A stretch of 64,000 nt of DNA, taken from the NCBI GenBank assembly GCA_963971225.1, contig OZ020267.1, forward strand, positions 126,136,068 through 126,200,067. The letters are read 5' to 3'. A program made the position numbers and the translations under genes. Below the pieces are notes generated by a model, which saw only the letters and a list, made by a program, of their open reading frames with translations, was not told the origin of the DNA and did not search any database. Each line of letters starts with the position of its first letter. Positions within the stretch are counted from its first letter, which is position 1. Below, piece by piece: positions 23,301 to 35,300 of this stretch. This DNA comes from Melieria omissa (Eukaryota > Arthropoda > Insecta > Diptera > Ulidiidae).

Positions 23301-26300
23301 TATTTTATAGATTTTATGACAATTGATTTGGATTTGATTTGCAATTCATTCAGATTTTAGATCGATTTGATTTGAATTTTATTGTGATTCTTATTTGGTT
23401 TGGGTTTGATTTAAAACAATTTTGGTTTCGTTTTATTTAAAGCTTGATTCGGTGTTATTTTGATTTTATTGCGATTGGAGTTTAGTTAGTTTAGCAAATT
23501 ATAATTTCATTTGATTTTAATTCAAATTTGATTTTTAACGATTTGATTTAAATTTTATTTGTATTTGGGATGGATTTGATTTGCATTTCGATCTGATTTG
23601 AATTTTGTTATGATTTGATTGGAATTGATTCAGATATGATTTGACTCAATTTGATTTCACTGACTTATTAATTGATTCATCAACTTAATTATTCATTATC
23701 ATTTCATAATCGTATGAAGGCAGCTTCTCATTACCTTTTCCTTTGTTATTTACCAAAAAAATCTCTTTTGAGATAATTGTTTTTTTTTGGTAATTTAGAA
23801 AACTGTGCATTGAGCATTAGAACTCAACGTATGAATTTGTGAAGCAATGATCATTTTATTAATCGATATTGTTGACTTTGGCAATTTTTTTGTAATTTCG
23901 TTGCTGATATGCACACTTTATTTTATTCAGAATATAGCGATAAAAGCGCGAAATGGCGAATGCATTTACTGTATATCGAAAAATTATGCGGCTCAAGCTG
24001 CTGCCGCCATAAATTCCGCCGCGTGCTTTTGCCGCAACCTTAGGCGGCATTGCCCACCACCACCGCCACCACTACCCGCCCAATTCATCTGCAGCCATTA
24101 CCAACAGCATTAAAAATGAGCAATGCCGTTGCACGTAAAAAGCCAAAAATTAAAGCCCAGCAGCGGATTTTTTATGCGGCGGCAGCTGACACTTTAGCAA
24201 CGTGGCGACGCATCCACGGCCCGAGCGATGCCAAGAGGCTGCCGCCGCCTTGGTTGGCTGTAACACGGCGCGTATGCATTTGCCTGCGAAAGCTACGCTA
24301 TGGGGCGCACGAGGGGGAACCCACACAATCAGCCGCTCAACCCACTTTGTGCTGCTTCATTTTCTCGTTGGGTTGCTTTATGAGTATTGAGCATTGTTTA
24401 ATATGCAAAACCATTTCCGTTATATTTCACACCTACCACACACACGCACGCCCACTCACACACATTCACACCAACACACGCACACACTGACTCAGCTGTA
24501 CCCATTCTCCTGCTTGCTGTTTGGCACTGCCACTGCCACTGAATGGAAATATTGACACAATGCAGCGCACAAAGCAGCAGCCACCAGCGAGCGTTAAGTC
24601 AAGCGCGACGGTCGCGCACGCAATGCACGATTTCGCCGCCAGCGCACAGTGCGGCAGCTGGGGCGTGACGGCGAAGATGGCAAAGTTAAGAACCGCACTC
24701 AACAAAATCCATATTTGAAATTTTATAGAAGTGCGCGCTCTGGAGAGTTGGCGCTCTGAGACGCTGGGCGCATGGAGCGCGCAATGCCAATGACGTTGGC
24801 AGCAGCTGCGGCCGCAAGTCAAATTGCCATTCCCGCTGAGCTTTGAACACATTGATAAGTATTCGATTTTCGATGTTTGATTTTTGCATTTCTGCCCTCG
24901 CAGCCGCTGGCTGGCATCTGCACTCGGCAATCGCATCAAAATACACACACACACAAATATATTTGTATGTGTGTGGCGGCACTGGTTAGGGACAACGAAT
25001 TGTGAGTTATACGCGGTTACGAGTTACGCGGCGCTGTGCGTGAGACATTTGAATGTGCGGTCATAGCTTTCGTTTGAATAATTGCATGGAATAAGGAATT
25101 TATATGATTTGCCATAGTATTCACTAGCAGTTGCCATTCATTTCGATATTTTATCTAACAAAAATGTTGTTTATTTAATTACTGAATACAATACAATCAA
25201 ATGAAATTGTGGTTTATAAAGAAAACCAAAATTATGAAAAGCCGCTAATCTGCAGAGACGAATCTTAGAGATCTATTAAAGGCAAAGTTTAAGATTGAAA
25301 AAAATTATGTTAATTTAGGATTGACTTATGGTTTGGTACGGATTTTTAACTGTAAGTTACGATTTTTCCTTCAAGAAATTATTTGATACTGAATCGTTTG
25401 TCTTTTTCTGTCAAGTAAGAGTCAATTAACGGATAAAATCAGCAACTTGATGATGTTTCGGGTGAAACTCTAAACTGATTAGAATGTTGTCTCAAACTCG
25501 TAGTCGAACGCACTAATCAGCAGCATTAGGGGGCTCAGTGCATACATTTACTAATGCTAAACAGCGGCGTAGTCAAAGGGGCAAAAGGGAATTTTTTGCT
25601 ATCGAAATACCCTATAATCTGCTCGTATAAAAACTTTGTTTTGGCAACACCGATTTATTTTATTGAACATAGTCCAATACAGAGATTTTCGCCTGTCTAG
25701 TGAGCGTTTTAGAACGTCGGCCGGAACGTCCTTCAGGACGTCGGTACAAGCCTCGGTTTGCAATCCCTCACTGAGAGGAGAACTTTCCTCTGTCTCATGT
25801 TCACATTTTGCGTGGTAAGATCAGGTGTTCTGATTTATTAAAATTTTTCAGTGCTTTGGAGATCAATTGATCTGTGAGGGATAATCATTTATTAATTACA
25901 CTGTGCAAGTCGAAAATTCAGACATGGGGGGAACTTACAGAGCGAGTTTTCATAGGTATACTGAGTTGAGATCCACCAGCCGTTTGGCTGTATTGGCTCT
26001 AGTTTAAGAGAAATCCGACTTTGAAGTTTGCTCATTTTAGTCAAGTTCGTCGCTTAAGTCTTCGCACGTTTAAATGCTAATAGATCCTAAATCGTTCCGA
26101 ATATAGCTTTACTGTCTGTGGTAAGTTTGTAGATATTTTAACGACCAACAAATTTGCTTAAGACACCAATCCAAAAAACATACATTCAAACTGTGTAATT
26201 GCGATATGTGAATTTGTTTGCGCAGCGCAACGTGGCGTATGAGTGTCATTTAATTCTAATATAAACCTAATTAAATGACACTCATACGCCATACTCTTGA

Positions 26301-29300
26301 ATTTAAAGAGTTTTAATGAAAATTTTGGTTGATCTTTGATGAATTCACGTACAGTTTTGGATGGAATCTGCAGAGATCCATGGACAAAATGTGGGTCATC
26401 ATATATGGTATGTTTCATGGCCTTTTTTATTCTAGTGTATACAACTTATGACCTCTGCCAAGTAATAAACAATAGTCACCATAAATTTGGTTCATAAATT
26501 GAAAAATTTTGGTTGAAATTTTATCAAGTTAACTCCGCTTCCAGTGAACCAAATATCACAAAACCAGTCAGTTGGTCTGTATGAATTGTTACCTAATTCT
26601 AGGCAATTTTGTTTGAAATAATAAATAATAATAATAAATACAAGGCAGAAAAAATTTCAATTTCCAATGCACTCAACATATAGTTACGTGACGTGTGTTT
26701 ATGTACTTTAAAATATTAGTACACATAACACTAAATTTACTAAACATACAAACTCTTACGTCAGAAAATACAAATCATTAAGGGGGCTTTCCCGTTTTTC
26801 GGTTTCAAAAAATGTTTTTTTTTTTGCAGAAATCGATTTATAAATACTATAACAATATGAAGCCAAAGTTTCATAATGAAATATGCAATAGTTTTGAAGT
26901 TATAGCCAAAAATGTTTCGGCGCGCACAGTTTCTGTGGGCAACTGCGCGCAATCATTCGCCTCACATCGCGACAACCAGCGCATCCAACAAGCGGAGACA
27001 AGAACGTCAGCTGCGACTAAAATCGCTCGTATAGAGGCCCGGGAACAAAAATCACTCCAAGATGAGTTTTATGAGGCTGAGGAGGGTATACTATATGGAC
27101 CTGGTATTGACGAGGACATCTAAGTTGCAAAATGTAATTATAAAATAACGAAAACCCTTTAAAAAAACTTCAAACGCGTTTTTCTTGCAACCATGTTTTT
27201 GTGACGTTTGTTACACTTTTTTTCGGAACTAATGAACCGATTTGGATAAAACTGAATTTCACGTGTTCACAAATGAATTCTCTATCGCACATCAATATTG
27301 TGAAATTTCGATTTTTAACAACACTTTTAGTACCAATATTTCACCAAGTTGAAATTTTTCAAAAATCCTCCGATGTGCGATAACTAAAACTATGTAATTA
27401 ATGAAAATGATGGTCAATTTGATTTCAGATAAACCGTACCCGAGAAAAGTGTAAAAAACTGGGAGTATGTTTTCCAAACAAGGCAACATAAGTACTTGGC
27501 AAGCCGGCGGCCATTTTTTTTTTTTCCAAAAAAAATTTTTTTTCAACTCACTATTGTAACAACAAACAAAATAAAAAAGAATTACAACATTTTATCAAAC
27601 TGTCTTTCCAAAATTAATTCTTGAAAAACACCTCATTTTTCGACGAAAAAAAGGGGAAAGCCCCCTTAAGAAATTTGAAGGAAAACAATTAATTTTTTTT
27701 TCAAACAGCATAACGCCGTCATCCATACAGCAAGCAGAGTCAAGGGTTGGTTTAAGGATAATGATGTGGCTGTTTTGGCATTCTAAATCTCTTGACTCTT
27801 AAATATTATTGAAATTTTCTGAAGCTATCTTTCTAGATAAGTTTTTGGAGGAGCAAAACAATGCAACAGCGTTGAATGCCAACATAAGACAATAATCCAG
27901 GAGTGGAAAAACATTCCCCTTTCTTTTCCTTTTCCTTTCTAGTACTCTGTACAAAGCCTTTTATAACAAAAATTCGAAGTTTTTAAGAATAAAGGAGACG
28001 TAACTCAATACGAAAATTCAAGAGTTCATTTGTTTTTCTTTGCAAGATTGATGAAGTTAGGCATGTGAACTTATATTTTGCAACGTTTTAAATGGTTGTA
28101 CGAGCATTTGTCTCGAGTCAGCTTGGTGGGTATTATCTGAAATTTTTTCCAAATATTTGATTAAATTTTTAATAATTTCATTAAGTGTAATAAGACAACA
28201 ATATATTACATTATTGGCTTTTGTTGTGATTTTAAATTTTGCAACGAAGCTTTGGTGAAACGCAATCATGACATTTACCACACTAAGGTTTTGTTGCGTA
28301 CTTGGAATATCCTTGGTAAAATAAACGTTAGTAAATAGGATGCAAAAAAAGCATTTAAATCCCTTTTTATGTTGGCCAAGTGACTGTTGGTTTTTAATTG
28401 GCTGCGTTCGAATAAACAAAGTTGTTTCATTTTCAAATTGCACAATCCAGTGATACGTAACAGCCCACTAGAACTAGCATTCGTAACAGTATTTAAGAAG
28501 AATGAAATGTCATTATGTTTTGGACTCGATCCGAGAGGTCCGATTGTGTATGATTCCATGGCATTAGTGGGAATGCATTTCAACAAAGGTTTTAAATTAT
28601 GTTGTTCTGTAGTTGATCATTTGTCAATGTTGTTAGGTTGGTTTCATAAACCAGTAACTTAACAAAGCTCCAGAGAAAAAAGTCTTAAAACTTTGAATAC
28701 CACAAGCTTAGCGCCCATTCCACATTGCTATATATTTAAGTTGCTTCAATATAACAGAATAAATATGTGTGACATGGTGCGTGCATGTTATTTGGGTCTA
28801 AGTCATCAATTGAGGCCCAACAAATTATCTACCAATGACGTATAAGAACGATCATAGCTAAGTCAATGAATGAAGGAATGGTCAGCTTGGTTTTGCAGGA
28901 AAAGGGGTTCAATAGAGTAGTAGAGGTCGACGCCGAAGAGGCATCTCGCTGGAGAAATCGGTAAAGGAAACCCTTCAATCCCCAGAGTTGCATAGCTAGA
29001 GAAATCACGCCGGTACTCTTTATTAGTTAACTAATTATTACTCCTTATTTAAGCTGCATCGAATGAAGTGCTCGGTGCGGTATTACATTCACGACAGTAC
29101 TTAATTTTGAAGTATAGTATTCAAATTTTCGTTTGAAAGACTAGGAAACATGTCAGTATGAAGTGCTCGAGTTTAATTGACAGCCAATTTTGTACACAAA
29201 GGTTTGAGTAAATGCAATAAACTTCCACTTGTTTAAAGCTGAAACATGAGTCAAGAATTTCAAATTTAATATAAACCTTCTTTGACGCAGCGCGACCGCC

Positions 29301-32300
29301 CATCAACACTACAATATTTTATTATATTGTTTTTGTAGTATATAGAAATTCTTTCCTCGATGACATAATGCATTTCTTTGTGTGTTGCACAGCACAACAC
29401 TCGAGCGTTTCGTGGGCCAAGTCACGCCCCTACGATGCCAGCTCGCCAGTGACATTATATGTTGTTGTTGTTGTTGTTGTTGTTGGCGACAAGAATGCCT
29501 TTTATGCGCACACATGTAAATCAGTGACGCGTACGCATCTGTGTGCGTGTACGAGCGCCTTTGAGTGCGCGCTCCTTTTGTTGTGCGTCGAGTGTCGAGC
29601 ATCGTCGAAAGGAATTCCATTTTCAATTGTTTGCGCAGATTATGCAGTTGTATTAGTGACAAAACAGCACTTGCACATTTATTATTGTTTCATGGGCGCG
29701 TGGAGCGGGAATGGGCGTCGGCTGTGGTGAACGAAGCGTTGGACAATTGTGCGCTGCGCTTCTTTGAGCTGAAGTTTCGTTGCCTTGAAAGTATGCAGTC
29801 ACGAGATAAATGCCGCCATGCACTGCAATGCAGTTGACTGTGTATGTGTGTGTATCTGTCTGTGTGCGTGTGTATGCGAAGCGGCAACGTGCAGCTGGTG
29901 TCTGTTGTGTGCGTGCTGCGTTGGATTTGGTGTTCGTGTTGTGCTCATTTTTTTCAAGTATTTCCCAACTTTTCTCTTTTCGGTTTAGCTAAATTAAGTT
30001 TAAATATTAATTATATAAATTTTTTCGGTGTGTGTGGTAAAGAGCCAAAACTTTCTGCACAAACTTTTTAAACTTCCTTGCAATTTGCAACGGGTACCTG
30101 CCAACGTTGACAGCGTTCAGTGCGCTCCTCGAGCGTCTGCTGGCTTTTGTGCGAATAATTTCGGACGCTTAATTAACATTTAAATAGACTTTAGTTTCTC
30201 GCATTGCCTTATTTATGTGTGTACCACAGTCCGGTTGCTCGGTTGTTCAGTCTGTTTGTGCACCGTCCCAACTGCCCCACTCGTCTTTGGTCTCTTTAAC
30301 TCTATTCAACTCGCCATTGTGTTGGCCCCGTCCGGTGTTTGGTGTTTGCTGCTTTCGAATACTCACTAACTACGGTCATCGTCTCGGACTCGGAAACGGT
30401 GTTGAATGCGGGCGCTTCGCCGGAAACCTCGCATCGGTACAGCCCGGTAGACATCAGGGTGACGCGCCGCAACATCACTTGTGTGTCGGAGGAATTGCGC
30501 AGCTGCAACGAAAACCAGGAAGCTTTTTATTAGAATTGCTATTATTTTTCATATAAAATACGAGGCGCTCATAAGATAGAATTATACAATAATAAAATCC
30601 TAAAATTTATTTGTGTATAGTGGAGCAAACGACTCTTAATGCTAATGAAACTGAGAATACAGCAGATCAGTCTTGTGTTGATCTCTATGCCAAAAGGCCT
30701 GAGTTCACTTATCCAAAAGTGATCTCTACATATGGTATGATGACTTGACTCATCAGGACAGTTTTACAAGAATTTTTCTTTTAACATTTCCAGTCTCCCA
30801 AATAAAAACATGTGGATACTCTTACATGGACATGCTTGAGATCAGGATTTGAATTGTTTCTATTTTCTTTAACTGTAGACCTACGTTAAAAAAAGATTAA
30901 TTTTACGTTGGGGTCGTTTTCGACCCATATATACATTATCATGAGAATTAGTAAAAAACGAATGTTTATTAAAAAAAAAAAAAATTTTTGGTACGGTTTA
31001 TTCAAACACTTACAATAAATTACAACGGAAATTATTAAACTTTGCATTCAATATTTTTCCCATACACACTAACCCTTAACAACCCTTAAACACATTTTAA
31101 GTTTTGGCTTAATTCTGGCGTTCAAGCTGATTTCTGAGCTTTGATTTATTCAGAGTCCTATCGTAGAATTTTATGACGAATATTTTCGTGGCACATTTTG
31201 TACTTCAAAAGTCCTGTTTTATAGGACATTTTTGGCATTTTAGAAAAAAAGGGTCAAATCGACCCATACAACTAGAAACTACAGGGTTAAAACGCTCCAC
31301 AAAAATATTCTTCGTAGTATTTTACATCAAATTGCTGAACACATCATATACCTAAAATATGAGGTTACATGGTTTTCGTATGCCGATTCACCATAAGAAT
31401 GTGCAAAAGGGGAAAACTTTGACCACCCTAAAAAAAATTCAGACGTAAACTTTCAAAACGCCGATGCACGTATAAACAAACATAAGACCCGTCTGAAATT
31501 AACAGACAGTGAAATATGTAGATTTTGCATGGAGATTTTATATTAGGCGGAATATATGGCTTCAAATAGTTTTAGGCTTAAAAATTGTGTAGAAACCTCC
31601 CCAAATGAGGTTCCATGAGTGCCACTGATTTTAAGGATATTCTGAAGGATGAAATAATACCTCGTTATAGGTCATATTGGTGTATAGAAACTCGTGAGTA
31701 TGCTGTTTGTCAATGCTTTGCCATCTCAACACTTCAACTAACTTACTTAGCAACGTCCTTTATCGTCACACTAAATCCAACTAAGACAAAAGATTACGAA
31801 AATCCCGCTTTCGTTTTCAAAGATCATCACTCCGTCGACCTCCAAACAGACAACCATCTGTCATGCGGTCTTACCTAACCGTACATTTATATTTGTACAA
31901 ATTTGTCCATCTGTACTTCATCAATTATGAGATCATACCACAGTTGCACACAATCTCGAAGATTGATTGCCCGTCAAATGGCGTTTTTCGGCGTAGGTGC
32001 GCCTGACGCTTATTGAAAATGCCAATCAACGAAAAGCCAAACTGTAAAGTTTTAAACATTTTGCAACACGAACAAATCATTGCGATATTGCTCCATTGGC
32101 AGCCAAAATGTTTACATTGCTTGAACTTTAGACAAACTTTTGCCGCTTGCACGCACATTTGCGTTGCTCCATTTTTCAATATTTCCACTGCTTCCTCTGT
32201 TGTTGGGACGTTGAGAATGGCATTGCTTGCTATATGTGAAAAAAATGTTTCTTTATTTTTTGGTTGTTGGCTTTTTCTTGTCTGAAATCAATATAGCAGG

Positions 32301-35300
32301 TGAAAATGTTTAGGCGGTGACCTAAGCACTTTTCACGCGCCAAGAAGCAGTTTTTCTTTAACCCATGCACTGCTGCATGGGTGCAAGAAAACACAATTTG
32401 TGAATAGTTTGTCTACAGAGTAGAGTTGTCATAAGAATTTCAATCATCGATGGAGACTCAACAAAAATAATTCCATGCTGTACAGTGCTAGGATCGAGAC
32501 ATTTTAAGATATATCCAGGACACTCAGACAAAGTGCCACAAGTAAGGACACGTTTCGCTAATCGAGATTATATGGCAGCCCTACTTATTTATTCACTATT
32601 TACCGGAAAGCCATTTGTCAATTACTCCTTTCTGGCAATTTTTTCTACCACATTTTCCAAATTTTATAAAAAGGCCATTTAAAAGGCAGTCATTATTGGG
32701 TTAATCGTTGCGGCTAATGAGATAAAACGTTGCGCTTTTTTTTGTAGTTATTTGTTTTGTTTATTTGAGATTTGCTTTTCTTGGGTTTCGAGTAAAGTTC
32801 AGTTGTTGTTTTTGCATCGGTGCTGACTCAGCATGACTTGGCATCGAAATAATTTGCTTACTTGCGTCCGTGCACGCTTAGCGAGAAACTTATGAAAATT
32901 TTGTGAAAAAAAAACGCAAAAATTTCTCAATGGCAGCCAGGAAAATGCTTAAAAAGTAAACTCATGCAATTAAATATGCGTTAGGGAAAATCAAGATTAA
33001 TGCTTTTTGAATTTTCAGTGGAATTTCATTAGCCACGGGTGCAGCGCCATCAGTTATGCAACGCGCACCGGTGAGTCAGCCAGCGGCAGCGCCTCGCCCG
33101 TGGCGTATTTAAAACGTCATCAGACATGCAAAAACAAATACGGGCTAACCGAATTGGGCGAAATGTTTAAGTGCCGCCACTCGAAAAGTGAAATCAACTG
33201 CGCACAGTTTCCGCTCGAAATTGCAGCCAAATCGAATCAACGCACAAATACGTAGCGAACATTTGTCGCACAGTGTTTCGTCGCGAACGAGAGCCAAAGT
33301 GAGCTAAGTGCTGTGGCCTGCAAAACAGCAAAACTGTCAAACAATCAAAAGTTGAATGCTTGTTGGCCATGGAAAGCGCGGAAAGGTGGGAAGAGAGACT
33401 GCAACGTGGACACACACACACGTCAAAACAGTGAGCTGTGTAAAATACCAGCAACATACGGGAATAACTCACACTGGAGTACAGTGAAACCTGCCTAAGA
33501 ATCACCTTTCGTAGCTAAGTACCTGCCTAGTTTAAGTAACCAACATTTGTTGGCACTATGCGACATGTACGTTCAGTACTCAATCCGCTCAAGTACCTCA
33601 AAAAGAATGCATTTATAGGTGAAGTACTTACGCGCGTTTTACTGTAAGTGAGGAATTTTCATGCTTAGGTTGTATTGCTTACAATTTCTAGCTGAAAGTC
33701 CCTACTTAATATCCTGGCAACTAGAGTTACCATGAGTACTAAAAGAAACGTTGATTATGATGCAACGCGCATTTAGAACTTTTTGCTGGAAGACTCGCGT
33801 TCTATGTACCATTAATTTTAATTAATCGAATTTCGACGCTGAATTTTGCCCTGAAACACTTTCCTAAGAAGTGTGCACACGACATTTGAAGTCGCCTTGC
33901 ATCTTTGTTAGAGTTCTAGAGCTAGTTTACTTTTGAACAATGTTAGCTTGAAACGGGTTAAATAAATTGTGTATCAATATTTTTTAATTACAAAAAATTA
34001 CTTAATATTTATGGGAAAATACGAAATGATCACTTTTTGATTTTATTTAACCATTATTAGAGAAACAGGGCTTTGATCAATCGCGTCCAATTCGTAGACT
34101 TCAATTAGAACACAAACTTTCCCTGATATCGCTGCAAATTTTTTGAAATTATTTTGTAGATAACAGTACAATTTTTGTAAATTGCTTTGAATTCACTTCT
34201 AAAAATATTAATTTGTTGGTGCCTACTTAAATTAAACCCATAAATCAATCGTAACTTTTGCTATAAGATGACAAATAGGTGAAGTTGCCTTCAGGCAACT
34301 TTGTGATCGAAAGGGTAACAAATTATGATATTTGCTGTTACTTAGCACCTTTCTTACAAAAAATTTAGTTTGTTTTCATTTAATGGGCACAGTTGTCCCT
34401 ATTTTCGAATATCATTTTAAGAATAGCTTCAAAAATAGTAGAATAAAGCTTGAGTCTGCTGTTTTTTTTTAATTTTAGGTGTTCTCAGAAGTCATTGAGT
34501 TGTGATACTTTACTTTAGACCGAAGCTCAGTGTATAAACTGACTTTTGGTTTATAATGGCGTGACTACTGTTTTTATAGAAAATCTTAAGATCAAACTGG
34601 AATAGACTTTTTTTGTTGGAACGAGTACACCACTCTGTCAAAAGATTTCACTCAAACCTCAAGCAGGTCCACTGCACAATGGACTATGTTGGTAATGCAT
34701 ACAATCCAGTCGACCAAAGTAGGTTCATCAGCATCAGCATCAACATCAAATTTAAATTCGTTTGCCTTATGAAAGAAAATGCAAGGCAGACATATAGAAA
34801 ATTTTCATTCGTTTCTTCTTCTATCTGCCAACGATCCGGACATACATATTTGATTAAGACTTACTTAAACTTTTAATAATTGGGAAGTTTACTATCGTAA
34901 GGTCCTAAGTAGGAAGAATGGTCGGAAAATGTCTAGAAGAGAAAGGTACCATTGAAGAACCAACGGTTCTTAGGGTCAGTAGAGAATGTCAAGTGAATTT
35001 TTGTATTAAGTTGTCCCTCAGTGCGAACAAATTTTGTTTTCTGAATTGAATAACCGCCGCTGAAACGTTGAGAATGTGGCTGAAGCTAACGGAAACCAAG
35101 CTCAATTAAAAACAACGACATTTGAATGGTACAACATGTTCGAAGAAGGCAGACAACGTGTTGAAGGCGAAGAGTGCCTACATCAGCTGATGAGTACCAC
35201 GTCAATCAAATCAAGGAAGTTTTGCTTGCAAACCGTCAATTAACAATAAGAGACTTTTCTGATGATACTGGCATATCAAAAGGATAGATTAGATTAGATT

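Noticed and set aside
28057..28586. Two overlapping minus frames as a host gene
   Set aside because: No domain, signal or splice logic could be supported; the frames are AT-rich and may be a transposon relic or chance.
33007..33255. 82-codon plus frame preceded by a tttcag acceptor-like site
   Set aside because: The region has good composition, but the frame shows no domain and a gtgagt inside it would give an exon of only about 55 bases; no partner exon was found.
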